Program-made: the position numbers and the translations under genes | Shown here: positions 1 to 7,917 of the stretch, piece by piece | How positions within the stretch are numbered: the first letter of the stretch is position 1 | How the letters are laid out: each line of letters starts with the position of its first letter | Source of the DNA: an uncultured Fibrobacter sp. | GTDB taxonomy: Bacteria > Fibrobacterota > Fibrobacteria > Fibrobacterales > Fibrobacteraceae | Reading direction: 5' to 3' | Assembly (NCBI GenBank): GCA_900313675.1 | Contig: OMSO01000013.1 | Location: 1 to 45,718, forward strand | DNA: 45,718 nt | The notes under the pieces: model-generated | What the model was told of the DNA's origin: nothing | Database searches by the model: none | Seen by the model: the letters and a program-made list of their open reading frames with translations, nothing else

Positions 1-786
1 GCGGGCAGCGAGAGCCTCGGTCTGTTCCGGAGTGGCGAAGAGTTTGTACAACTTAAACACGTTGCAGGTATCGGGATCCTTCGGTTCCTCGATGCCCTGG
101 CTGTTCGTGACAATCTTGCCAATCTTCTTCTTGAGGGCCTTACTTTCGAGGAAGATGTCGATGACGTTGTCGTAGGACTTGCTCATCTTACGACCGTCAA
201 GACCCGGGATGATGCCGGTCGTTTCCTGGAACACCGGTTCAGGAATGGTGAACACGTCCTGCCCAAAATGCTTGTTGAACTTGATGGCGATATCGCGGGC
301 GAATTCCACGTGTTGCTTCTGGTCCTTGCCCACGGGCACGATGTCAGCGCTGAACATCAAAATGTCGGCGTCCATCAGGCACGGGTAGCAGTAGAGGCCC
401 ATGTTCACGTTGGCATCCGGATCCTCACCGGCGGCATTGTTCGCTTCGACCTTCGCCTTGTAAGCGTGGGCACGATTCATGAAGCCCTTCGGCGTAAAGC
501 AGCTAAGCGCCCAGCTGAGTTCGAAAATCTCGGGAATGTCGCTCTGCTTGTAGAACAGGCCCTCTTCGGGGTTCAGGCCAAGAGCAAGCCAGGTTGCCGC
601 AATCTTGTAGATGTTGGCCCGCATCTCGGCACCGTTCTGCACGGTGGTCAAAGCGTGGTAGTCGGCGATGAAGTAGACCGTATCGTAGGTCTTGGAAAGT
701 TCAAGAGCGGGGCGGATGGCGCCCAGGTAGTTACCCAGGTGCGGAGTGCCAGTGGGCTTGATGCCCGTAAGGGAAATCTTTTTCAT
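1..786 (-). CDS. trpS: Tryptophanyl-tRNA synthetase, 3'-truncated by window edge
   Basis: Charges tRNA-Trp with tryptophan in the cytoplasm (class I aminoacyl-tRNA synthetase). The minus-strand reading begins MKKISLTGIKPTGTPHLGNY, which holds the HIGH-type signature as PHLGN. The KMSKS loop (GRKMSKSYD) is read at about 170-205, so both ATP-binding signatures are present. About 262 residues are visible and the C-terminus lies beyond base 1. The start is the ATG at 786-784; the next gene is divergent, leaving a 46-bp shared promoter region. A TATCTT box on the minus strand (plus 794-799) lies 7 nt before the ATG and there is no Shine-Dalgarno, so the mRNA may be leaderless. Confidence 0.95.
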   Translation of the reverse strand, partial: MKKISLTGIKPTGTPHLGNYLGAIRPALELSKTYDTVYFIADYHALTTVQNGAEMRANIYKIAATWLALGLNPEEGLFYKQSDIPEIFELSWALSCFTPKGFMNRAHAYKAKVEANNAAGEDPDANVNMGLYCYPCLMDADILMFSADIVPVGKDQKQHVEFARDIAIKFNKHFGQDVFTIPEPVFQETTGIIPGLDGRKMSKSYDNVIDIFLESKALKKKIGKIVTNSQGIEEPKDPDTCNVFKLYKLFATPEQTEALAAR

Positions 787-832
787 GAACGCAAAGATAA
801 CAATTCTTTTTTTTAGTTACATTTCCCCCTAC

Positions 833-1987
833 ATGTTGCAAGACGAGAAATACATACTGGTAGATAGCGAAGACAGCCTCGCAAACCTGCTTGCCGACCT
901 GGAACTCTACGATATGGCGGCGGTAGATACCGAAGCCGACTCCATGCACCATTACGAATCAAAACTCTGTCTGATACAGATTACCATCGGCGACCATCAC
1001 TATATAGTAGACCCCCTCTGCGGGCTAGATATTTCCCGTCTTTTCAAGGCCAGGGCCATGCAGACCCTGATTTTTCACGGGGCGGACTACGACCTGCGGC
1101 TTTTGTGGCAGACCTTCGGATTTTCGCCCAAGAAAATTTTTGACACCATGCTCGCTTCCAAGTTCCTGGGCGAGGAACACCTGGGACTTGCCGACCTTGT
1201 CCGCAAGTACTTTGGCGACGAACTGAAAAAAGAGAACCAGCGGGCGGACTGGTCCATACGGCCGCTCCCTCTGGAAATGTGCGAATACGCCATCCACGAC
1301 ACCTTTTACCTGCACGAGCTGTGCGCCATCCTGGCCGGAAAACTGCAAGAGACTGGACGCCTGCAATGGCTTATGGAGCAATGCGACGCTCTAATAGAAC
1401 ATTCCAAAGAACAATGTCACCCTAAAAAGGACCCCTGGAGGATTCCCGGTTCCAATGTTTTCCCGCCCTTGGGACTGAATATTTTGAAGCATGTGTGGGA
1501 ATGGCGCGAAAAACAGGCCGAAGCCATGGACCGTCCTCCATACAAGGTCATGCCCGCCGAACTCATGCTTTCCATTGTCCGGCACGTGATGCGGGATTAC
1601 CCAGACCTGAAACAAGAAAGGCTCCCCAGACTTCCCCGGAATTTCAGGGAAGAACGGCTGGATTCCTTCATGGCCATGCTTCAGCAGGCGATTGACACTC
1701 CCGAGGGCGAATGGCCCGAAAAGCACCCCAGGTCGGCTCCCCCTGCGGTCATTCCCCATTCGGAACTGCTGGCCGCCCTGAAGCTCTGGCGAGACGAAAA
1801 GGCCGAACAGCTGAACCTGGACACATGCCTGGTGGCCAACAAGAACCAGCTGGTGTGGCTTGCCGTTCCAGGAGATACTCCCTGGGAAACCCGGTACGAA
1901 AACGCCCACCTGCTGGGCTGGCAAAAAAAAGTGTGGAACCAGATTCTGCAGGAACACCTGGACAAGGCCGAAAGGATAGGAGAATAA
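833..1987 (+). CDS. rnd: Ribonuclease D family 3'-5' exonuclease
   Basis: A DEDDy 3'-5' exoribonuclease expected to trim tRNA and other stable RNA 3' ends. The exonuclease domain occupies about residues 10-175: the DTE motif supplies D32 and E34, HGADYDL supplies the second acidic site near residue 87, and YAIHDTFYL near residue 155 gives the final Tyr and Asp. An HRDC-like helical region follows (about 205-290), and the length of 384 aa is close to E. coli RNase D. I chose the ATG at 833 because the protein family begins there; an upstream in-frame start at 746 would run through trpS. TACATT at 818-823 lies 9 nt before the ATG, with no SD. It heads a plus-strand run of RNA and folate genes. 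Confidence 0.9.
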   Translation: MLQDEKYILVDSEDSLANLLADLELYDMAAVDTEADSMHHYESKLCLIQITIGDHHYIVDPLCGLDISRLFKARAMQTLIFHGADYDLRLLWQTFGFSPKKIFDTMLASKFLGEEHLGLADLVRKYFGDELKKENQRADWSIRPLPLEMCEYAIHDTFYLHELCAILAGKLQETGRLQWLMEQCDALIEHSKEQCHPKKDPWRIPGSNVFPPLGLNILKHVWEWREKQAEAMDRPPYKVMPAELMLSIVRHVMRDYPDLKQERLPRLPRNFREERLDSFMAMLQQAIDTPEGEWPEKHPRSAPPAVIPHSELLAALKLWRDEKAEQLNLDTCLVANKNQLVWLAVPGDTPWETRYENAHLLGWQKKVWNQILQEHLDKAERIGE

Positions 1988-1990
1988 CCA

Positions 1991-2575
1991 ATGGCCGCTT
2001 CCATCGCTATTGCATTTCTTGTCATTCTCATATTCAGTTCCAGCGCCATCGTGGAACTGATCCAAAAGAAACGCCATGAAAAGACGGGAGAATCCATTAT
2101 CAAGGAGCCCTGGGTAGAAATTCACCAGATTCCAGGCTACCGGGACGCCCGAAAAGTGGCAGCATTCTACCCCCTCAAGGGAGAACCCAATATTTTGCCC
2201 ATCGTGCAGGAACTGGCCATGGAAGGCAGGCTTCTGCTCCCCAAGGTGACGGGAGAGTCCACCATGGAATTCTACCCCATCGAGAACCTGAAAAAAGATT
2301 TGGTTCAGGGGCATTTCGGCATCATGGAACCCCGCGAAGGAATCGCCCCCTGGGAAGGCCCCATCACCGTATTCCTGGTTCCAGGAACAAAGTTCAACTG
2401 GGACGGGAGTAGGCAAGGCCACGGCAAGGGTTACTACGACCGGTACCTAGCCAAGTTCCCCAGCGCCTACAAGGCGGGTATTGCCACCCCGGCACAGATT
2501 TCCGACACACCCCTAGAGCAGAAACCGACAGACATCCAGATGAATTCCGTTATCGCCTGCAGAGAGAGGTATTGA
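1991..2575 (+). CDS. 5-formyltetrahydrofolate cyclo-ligase-like protein with N-terminal membrane anchor
   Basis: A member of the MTHFS/YgfA family, which converts 5-formyl-THF to 5,10-methenyl-THF with ATP. The diagnostic C-terminal block is present: VPGTKFNWDGSRQGHGKGYYDRYL at about residues 129-152, including the GxGKGYYDR ATP/folate site, and VAAFYPLKGE matches the central strand. Oddly, residues 2-23 are a strongly hydrophobic segment followed by KKRHEK. The usual soluble N-terminal helix that carries the conserved basic residues is replaced, and no other in-frame ATG is available before the conserved core. The gene starts 3 nt after the rnd stop, so it is probably co-transcribed. Family call is secure; membrane attachment is inferred. 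Confidence 0.85.
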   Translation: MAASIAIAFLVILIFSSSAIVELIQKKRHEKTGESIIKEPWVEIHQIPGYRDARKVAAFYPLKGEPNILPIVQELAMEGRLLLPKVTGESTMEFYPIENLKKDLVQGHFGIMEPREGIAPWEGPITVFLVPGTKFNWDGSRQGHGKGYYDRYLAKFPSAYKAGIATPAQISDTPLEQKPTDIQMNSVIACRERY

Positions 2576-2576
2576 T

Positions 2577-3482
2577 ATGAGTTTCGAAAAAAACGACAAG
2601 AAATTCGAACGACGTAGCTTCGGAGAAGAACGGCGTTTTTCTCAGGCAAATACGGCGCGTCCCCGTTTTGACAAGCCCCGCTTTGACCGCCCGCGGCCAG
2701 AAAACGTAGTTCGGGCCATCGGCGACAAGGACGCAGCACCTCAAGTAGCCGTAGGCGGCCTTAAAGAGGTAGAAGCCTTACTCGAGAACGAGCCCCTGAA
2801 GGTCCATCGGGTGCTATTCATGCACCAGTCCAAAAATCCAAAGCTCTACAGCCTGCAAAAACTGGCCAAAAAGGCCCACGTACATGTGCAGCAGGTGGAT
2901 TCTAAAATTCTGGACAGTTATGCGCGACCGAATCAGGGCGTGGTGGCCTTGATGAACGAAAAGGAACTGCTGGCCTGGGAAGACGTGCGGGAGGAATTTT
3001 TCAACGCCCGTGATACCGGCGAAAGAAAGCTTATTGCCGTAGCCACCAACATCGAAGACCCGCGAAACCTGGGAGCCTGTATCCGTAGCTGCCTCGCCCT
3101 GGGCGTGGACCTGTTCATGATTCCCGCAAAAGGCATGTGCGGAATTACGCCAAGCGTAGAGCGTACCTCTGCCGGAGCGCTGCAAAAAATGCGAATTTGC
3201 AGGCCTGACAACCTGGAAGGGGCCATCGGGGAGCTGAAACTGGCGGGTTACCAGATTCTGGGCCTTGACGCCGACACCGAGACGAACCTGGCCGGTTTCG
3301 ACTTTGCAGACCATGCAGTCATTGCCGTAGGCGGCGAAGACGTGGGACTTCCGCCCTTCGTGAAAAAACAGTGCGATGCCGTGCTCCGGATCCCCATGAT
3401 GCCCGAAGCACATTCCTACAACGCCTCCGTGGCCCTATCTTTGGGCCTGTACGAATACGCAAGGCTTCGCATCAAGAATTAA
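2577..3482 (+). CDS. rlmB: SpoU/TrmH-family 23S rRNA (guanosine-2'-O-)-methyltransferase, RlmB-like
   Basis: An S-adenosylmethionine-dependent ribose 2'-O-methyltransferase of the SPOUT class. After a basic Arg/Phe-rich N-terminal extension of about 50 residues, there is an L30e-like substrate-binding domain (about 60-140). The knotted SPOUT domain follows, with motif 1 as NIEDPRNLGACIRS, motif 2 as AVGGEDVGLPP and motif 3 as PMMPEAHSYNASVALSLGLYEY. These are the classic TrmH/RlmB signatures. The target guanosine (G2251 in E. coli) is assumed from RlmB-like features and not proven. The ATG follows the preceding stop by one base, suggesting translational coupling to the cyclo-ligase-like gene. 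Confidence 0.87.
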   Translation: MSFEKNDKKFERRSFGEERRFSQANTARPRFDKPRFDRPRPENVVRAIGDKDAAPQVAVGGLKEVEALLENEPLKVHRVLFMHQSKNPKLYSLQKLAKKAHVHVQQVDSKILDSYARPNQGVVALMNEKELLAWEDVREEFFNARDTGERKLIAVATNIEDPRNLGACIRSCLALGVDLFMIPAKGMCGITPSVERTSAGALQKMRICRPDNLEGAIGELKLAGYQILGLDADTETNLAGFDFADHAVIAVGGEDVGLPPFVKKQCDAVLRIPMMPEAHSYNASVALSLGLYEYARLRIKN

Positions 3483-3523
3483 TTATTTATTTTGGAAGGG
3501 ATTGCAACTAAGAAGGACTCAAT

Positions 3524-5245
3524 ATGGAAAGCGCAAGAAAAATCGTCAACCAGTTCCTGAAAGGTAAATTCGAGGACAAGGACCTAAAGAGCGAGCTGTA
3601 CAAGGCCGCCGAAGCCGCCATGGAAGACGGCTGGACCTTTATGGACACCTCCTTCCAGATTGGAGGCCTCGCCCGTGAACGCGGCTTGGGCGACGACGAA
3701 GTGGAACAGATTCTGCGCCGAGCCTTCTCCAGCGAGAAACGTTCTTCTGAACGAGAAGAAGCAAAAACCGAACCCCACAGGGAAACCACCCAGGCGGCGG
3801 CACCGCCACAGACCACCATCATGCCGGCATTCAACGCCAGCATGATTCCCATGGAACAGATGCTGGCCATGGGTCTTGACACCCAGTCCCTGGAACTGTT
3901 GCAGAATTTCAAGATTGACCCCGAAGCCCTTTCCATCCCATGGCCTGCCGCCGACTGGCGTAAGGACCTGGCCAAGCTTCTGGAAGCAACCTTCGAAGAA
4001 GACGAAACCATCGACTTCAAGATTTCGGACACTCCCACCGCCACATCGGAGTTGGTGTCCAACATCGTGGGCCAGGACGACGCCATCAAAAAGATCATGA
4101 AGAGCCTGGACAGCCCCGAAGGAGCCCTTATCTGCATCAACGCCACCAAGGGTGGCGAAGACGCCTCCGACGAGAGCTGGAAATACCGCTACGTAATGGT
4201 GGACAATCCCAAGATGACGCTAGCCAAGCAGCTGGCCTACTTCAAGGCGTTGAACCTTCCCTGCGCAGCCCTCATCAACACCGGCGCAAACTCCGTGCAG
4301 GCCTGGGTAAAGATTGGAGCCGACAACCAAGAGGAATACGACGAACGGGTCGATTTCCTGTTCAGCACCCTTGCCTCCCAAGGTTTCCAGGTAGATTCCA
4401 GCAACAGGAACCCAAGCATGATGGTCCGCATGCCGGGCGTGCTCCGTGGCGGAAAGCAGCAGTACTTGATCAGCTTGGAACAGGGCGCCAAGAACTTTGT
4501 CGAATGGAAACAGTGGGTGGAATACTCCCTAGATGGCAAGCCCCTCATCGAGCTTGCCAGCGACAGCGAAGAGGCCCCGAAAAAAGACGAAGTTTTAATC
4601 CAGAACATGCTCCAGGCCGGTGAATTCTTCTTGTTCACCGCTCCCCCGAAATGCGGAAAGTCCATGGCCCTGATGGACCTGGGACTTTCGCTTTGCTACG
4701 GTGAGGAATGGTTCGGAAACGCCACCACCATGAGCGACGTGCTGTTCATCAACTTCGAGCTTACCAAGTCCGTGTTCCTGAACCGCCTGTACCTGCTGGC
4801 CAACAAACGTGGGCTTCCCGCCAGCACCGGGAACTTCGGCTTCTTAAATCTGCGAGGAGTCGCTCTTTCTCCGCTGGAGACGGCACAGCTTATCGCAAAG
4901 CGCGTAGAAGGCGCGAAGAAGATGGGAAACCACAACTACCGCACCATCGTCATCGACCCTATTTCGGCGGTGTTCCACAACCCGAAGGCCATGCGCATTA
5001 CCGGTGCCCCCCACCAGATTCTGATGCAGATGGTGGACACCATCATCGCCCTCACGGGCTGTGCCGTAGTGGCCGCCTGCAACAATGACGAATACCCCTA
5101 CTTGGAATCCCGTGCCGACAGCGTGCTGAAACTCACGCCGGTAGAAGGCGGCCTGAACCAGTTCCAGATCAACGGCTCCTTCAGGGAATTCCCGAAACTC
5201 CTGGCTCGGGACTGCTCCTGGATCTATCCGAGATTCTGGGTGTAA
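3524..5245 (+). CDS. Degenerate primase-like domain fused to RecA/RepA-type AAA ATPase
   Basis: A 573-aa cytoplasmic protein with an ATG preceded by AAGGA six bases upstream. Residues 1-75 form a helical region like those flanking primase domains, followed by a Pro/Ala/Gln-rich linker. Residues about 205-335 resemble the archaeo-eukaryotic-primase-like module found in some large bacterial AAA proteins, recognisable by the SRNPSxxxRMPGVLRG-like string. The usual metal Asp pair reads VDN (D227) and the catalytic SxH reads SVQ (Q259). Residues about 360-560 are a RecA-fold ATPase with intact Walker A (APPKCGKSM, K379) and Walker B (IVIDP). Probable role: ATP-driven nucleic-acid binding without primer synthesis. 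Domain assignments come from pattern recognition. Confidence 0.6.
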   Translation: MESARKIVNQFLKGKFEDKDLKSELYKAAEAAMEDGWTFMDTSFQIGGLARERGLGDDEVEQILRRAFSSEKRSSEREEAKTEPHRETTQAAAPPQTTIMPAFNASMIPMEQMLAMGLDTQSLELLQNFKIDPEALSIPWPAADWRKDLAKLLEATFEEDETIDFKISDTPTATSELVSNIVGQDDAIKKIMKSLDSPEGALICINATKGGEDASDESWKYRYVMVDNPKMTLAKQLAYFKALNLPCAALINTGANSVQAWVKIGADNQEEYDERVDFLFSTLASQGFQVDSSNRNPSMMVRMPGVLRGGKQQYLISLEQGAKNFVEWKQWVEYSLDGKPLIELASDSEEAPKKDEVLIQNMLQAGEFFLFTAPPKCGKSMALMDLGLSLCYGEEWFGNATTMSDVLFINFELTKSVFLNRLYLLANKRGLPASTGNFGFLNLRGVALSPLETAQLIAKRVEGAKKMGNHNYRTIVIDPISAVFHNPKAMRITGAPHQILMQMVDTIIALTGCAVVAACNNDEYPYLESRADSVLKLTPVEGGLNQFQINGSFREFPKLLARDCSWIYPRFWV

Positions 5246-5258
5246 CAGGTGAGAGGTC

Positions 5259-5306
5259 GCAACTTCGTTGCTTTGAGGTATGAGCTCGGGCCTTCGGCCC
5301 TTTGAG
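5259..5306 (+). repeat. Two UUCG-like hairpins each followed by TTTGAG
   Basis: The arms GCAAC (5259-5263) and GTTGC (5267-5271) are followed by TTTGAG. Then GGGCC (5288-5292) and GGCCC (5296-5300) are followed by TTTGAG again. This hairpin-plus-TTTGAG module recurs at 21706, and in the opposite orientation (CTCAAAG before the stem) at 31385 and 42701. Confidence 0.7.
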
Positions 5307-5316
5307 TAGGTAAGTG

Positions 5317-6576
5317 ATGAATCGTTTTACAAGAAAAAGTGTATCCAAAAACCATCAGCAAAAGCAAGAGCCTTCCAAGGTCGAAAAGCCAATTATCCGC
5401 AGGGCGGCAAGTTTCGAAGACATCCAGAAGCAGTTCAGTTCCTGGACCCACGACATGAGAATCCCCGGAAAGGTCCAGGCCTGGTTCACCGCTGAGGCAA
5501 AGCCCGAAAATTCCGACTGGAAAATTTACAACAAGCTCATAAACGGTCACGAAAGCCTGCTGTTGGACGCACCCGCAAAGGGGATGGACACTCCCGAAGT
5601 CGTCACGCAAATTTTCGAACAAATCAAGAAAGAACACCTGCGCAATTTCCGCAAGGCCATCCGGACCATTTGGTTCAGGGCCTGCGGCAATGGAAACTTC
5701 GCCCTGGTAGTGCAGGCAAACCTCCGCGGCAAAAATTCCGCCCACGAATGCAAGACCTTCGTTGACTTTCTGGAGCGTTCCTGCCCCGAAATCATCAGCT
5801 GCCACCAAATCCAGTGTCAGCCCTTTGTGCCCTTTGACCCCACCGTACATCAAAGCGCCCGCATCGAGTCCAGGTGCAATTTCGGCAAGGACTTTATGCC
5901 CCTAGGAGATTCCGGTTTCTGCATGCATGTGCTGGACTGGGCCCCCCGCATCAAGGACGCCTGGCTAAAGCTCCCGGAAAAAATTGCAAACGCCATCCAC
6001 CCTGCAAAAGGCGATAAGTTCTTTGAATTCTATTCGAGTTCGAGTTTTGTAGCCGCCTCCCTTTCCCCTCTGTTTGCTCAGGTAGAAAGCCAGGATTGCC
6101 GCGAAACCTCCATGGAATCCAGCCGCCAGAACAGCCGCCTAGCCCCGCAAGAAAACATGCGGTTCCACAGGGGGTTCTTTGACCCGGGATTTCTCACCAA
6201 GTTCTTTTCCAAGTCCGAAAACGACGGGCGTTGGACTTTCTATTTCAACCTGCCCGAAGGAGAACCCCTGCCGGCGGGTTCCGTCGAAACCATCGCCGGG
6301 GTCAGGCCGGAGCGTATCTTGATTGAAACCGCCGACCTGGAACAGGCCCAAAAGCTTATCAAGCAGTTCAGGAACCAGGGGTATGTCCTTCGCAAATCCA
6401 TTCCTCTCTACCTGGAACCCGGCCGCGGAAAATTCGAGATTTTGGCCATTTTCGTGCCGGACCGAGTTGGACTTCTTGGCGGAAAAAGGCAAAAACCAGC
6501 CCAAAATCCCATAAAACCCGCCCATAAAACACTTTTTGTGCAAAAAGCCCCTACTTTTAGGCAAAGAAAAGATTAA
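5317..6576 (+). CDS. Catalytically degenerate TrmA/RumA-fold (uracil-5 methyltransferase-like) protein
   Basis: A 419-aa protein; the ATG at 5317 has AGG at 5308-5310. The order of elements follows the RumA/RlmD layout. The central region runs to about residue 190, then FFEFYSSSSFVAASLSPLFAQV sits where the SAM-binding DLYCGxG motif should be. A C-terminal block ends RNQGYVLRKSIPLYLEPGRGKFEIL, matching the GYxlxxvxpxDmFPxTxHvE end of the family. The DPPR motif is replaced by NLPEGE (about 311-316), the SCxPxTLARD catalytic Cys segment reads IETADLEQAQ (about 336-345), and no N-terminal Fe-S cysteine cluster is seen. It is therefore likely an RNA-binding or scaffold pseudoenzyme. It follows the primase-like gene after a hairpin repeat. 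Confidence 0.55.
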   Translation: MNRFTRKSVSKNHQQKQEPSKVEKPIIRRAASFEDIQKQFSSWTHDMRIPGKVQAWFTAEAKPENSDWKIYNKLINGHESLLLDAPAKGMDTPEVVTQIFEQIKKEHLRNFRKAIRTIWFRACGNGNFALVVQANLRGKNSAHECKTFVDFLERSCPEIISCHQIQCQPFVPFDPTVHQSARIESRCNFGKDFMPLGDSGFCMHVLDWAPRIKDAWLKLPEKIANAIHPAKGDKFFEFYSSSSFVAASLSPLFAQVESQDCRETSMESSRQNSRLAPQENMRFHRGFFDPGFLTKFFSKSENDGRWTFYFNLPEGEPLPAGSVETIAGVRPERILIETADLEQAQKLIKQFRNQGYVLRKSIPLYLEPGRGKFEILAIFVPDRVGLLGGKRQKPAQNPIKPAHKTLFVQKAPTFRQRKD

Positions 6577-6621
6577 ATTATTACATAACTTGTTCACGTT
6601 CAAAGAGTTACAAGGATTACT

Positions 6622-7788
6622 ATGGGATTTTTGAAAACTGCGACTTTGTGCCTCGGTCTGGGAGTGCTGGTTGCGTCTGCCTATATCGTCAAGGAAGGCG
6701 ACACCCTCTGGGACCTGAGTGACGAATTCCTGAACGACCCCTTCGCCTGGCCCGACCTGTGGGAAAACAACAGGCATATCCAGGACCCCCACTGGATTTA
6801 TCCGGGTGACTCCATCTACTTCGGGGACAGCACCCGAGAAGAACCTATAGCGATCCCCACCACCCAGAACCGCTACCCCTGCGGTGGCGCCATCGCCGAC
6901 ACCAACCTCCCTAAGGGCGTTTCCGCCGTAGGTTGCGACCAGGGCGATGCACGGAACGGCGACTTCGAAAACATGTTGGGTGACCTGCGCAACCGCGACA
7001 AGCGCCCCAAAAAGACCAAGAAAGATGACGTTTACTACTACAAGCAGCGTCCGGCACCGAAAATTTTCAACGGTTATTACCAGATTCTCGCTCCTGAAAT
7101 CTATGATGTAGAACAGCTGAAAAAAGATGACCAGTTCTTCTCCATCCGTTCCGGCGAACGGAAGGAACCCATTCTCCACATTCCCGAAATGGAAGTGGTG
7201 GTTGGAATCGGCAAAAAGACCGATATCAAGGCAAAGAAGGGAGACCTGATAGAAATCCTGGATGCACGAGCTATCGAAGTCCCCGGCACCCATGGAAAGA
7301 GCTTTGACACCTACGCCATGCTTAGACTTTCGGGCATCGCGAAGATTACCGCCGTTGGCGACACCTTGTCCCGTGCACAAATTGTGCAGAGCTTCAGAGA
7401 AATCAAGATTAACCAATCCAAAGCCCGTGTCAAAAAAGCTCCGAAAGTCCTGAATGTGAGCGGCTATGGAAAGGAACAAAAAGCAGACATCGAAGAGATG
7501 GCAACAATCCGTTATTCTATGGACCCCATGCTGATTATTGGAGCCTACTCTTACGTGCTCATTGACAAAGGCAAAGAGGACAAGTTCCGTACCGGAGATG
7601 CCATCGCCATCTGGGAACAGGACAAATCCGACGAAAGCATTCCGCCCCGTCTTCTTGGCCGAGGCATCATTGCCCGAGCCACCGACCACGAAGCAGCTGT
7701 ACTCATTCGCGAAATTTACTCCAACAACCGCCGCGTGGAAATGGGCCACAAGGTTTCCGTTACCCACAAGGCACAATTAGCCAAGTGA
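6622..7788 (+). CDS. Secreted LysM-domain protein
   Basis: A 388-aa envelope protein with AAGGA five bases before the ATG. Residues 1-19 form a signal peptide. The LysM motif follows directly (YIVKEGDTLWDLSDEFL, then DPFAWPDLW and YPGDSIYF, about residues 21-70) and is expected to bind peptidoglycan glycan chains. The remaining 300 residues are basic and beta-rich with no domain I can name; similar architectures occur in Bacteroidota and Deltaproteobacteria. Its TGA stop overlaps the GTG of a tiny membrane ORF. That places it upstream of, and probably in one transcript with, the histidine kinase, so it may be part of an envelope-sensing circuit. The function beyond wall binding is unknown. 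Confidence 0.85.
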   Translation: MGFLKTATLCLGLGVLVASAYIVKEGDTLWDLSDEFLNDPFAWPDLWENNRHIQDPHWIYPGDSIYFGDSTREEPIAIPTTQNRYPCGGAIADTNLPKGVSAVGCDQGDARNGDFENMLGDLRNRDKRPKKTKKDDVYYYKQRPAPKIFNGYYQILAPEIYDVEQLKKDDQFFSIRSGERKEPILHIPEMEVVVGIGKKTDIKAKKGDLIEILDARAIEVPGTHGKSFDTYAMLRLSGIAKITAVGDTLSRAQIVQSFREIKINQSKARVKKAPKVLNVSGYGKEQKADIEEMATIRYSMDPMLIIGAYSYVLIDKGKEDKFRTGDAIAIWEQDKSDESIPPRLLGRGIIARATDHEAAVLIREIYSNNRRVEMGHKVSVTHKAQLAK

Positions 7789-7901
7789 CAAAAACACTGA
7801 TAGCCATATCTGCATTAGCTTTTTCTTTGGTCACCTTACTGATGGGGACCAGCGTTCTCATATTGCTGTTCCCCAGTATATCGTCGCACCTCCCCTTCTA
7901 A
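7785..7901 (+). CDS. 38-residue single-pass membrane peptide
   Basis: The reading starts at GTG 7785, overlapping the LysM gene stop as GTGA, and ends at TAA 7899-7901. After VTKT the peptide is almost wholly hydrophobic (LIAISALAFSLVTLLMGTSV, then LILLFPSI), consistent with one transmembrane helix. There is no separate Shine-Dalgarno, so expression would depend on re-initiation after the LysM gene. Position and hydrophobicity suggest a small regulator or membrane partner of the kinase that follows 16 nt later. The alternative is a chance hydrophobic reading in a short spacer. Confidence 0.4.
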   Translation: MTKTLIAISALAFSLVTLLMGTSVLILLFPSISSHLPF

Positions 7902-7905
7902 AGTT

Positions 7906-7911
7906 AGGAGG
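7906..7911 (+). promoter_or_regulatory. Strong Shine-Dalgarno AGGAGG for the histidine kinase
   Basis: AGGAGG at 7906-7911 is followed after six bases by CTG at 7918, the first codon after the in-frame stop at 7912-7914. No other start codon in the kinase frame has a comparable site, so the ribosome binding site argues for initiation at CTG. Confidence 0.6.
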
Positions 7912-7917
7912 TGACGG

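Noticed and set aside
268..816. Plus-strand frame of 182 codons inside trpS
   Set aside because: TrpS motifs on the minus strand are decisive; this is a shadow frame.
6139..7776. Long 545-codon open frame on the minus strand
   Set aside because: It lies opposite the end of the TrmA-like gene and the LysM gene, which have clear domains, and it has no recognisable motif.
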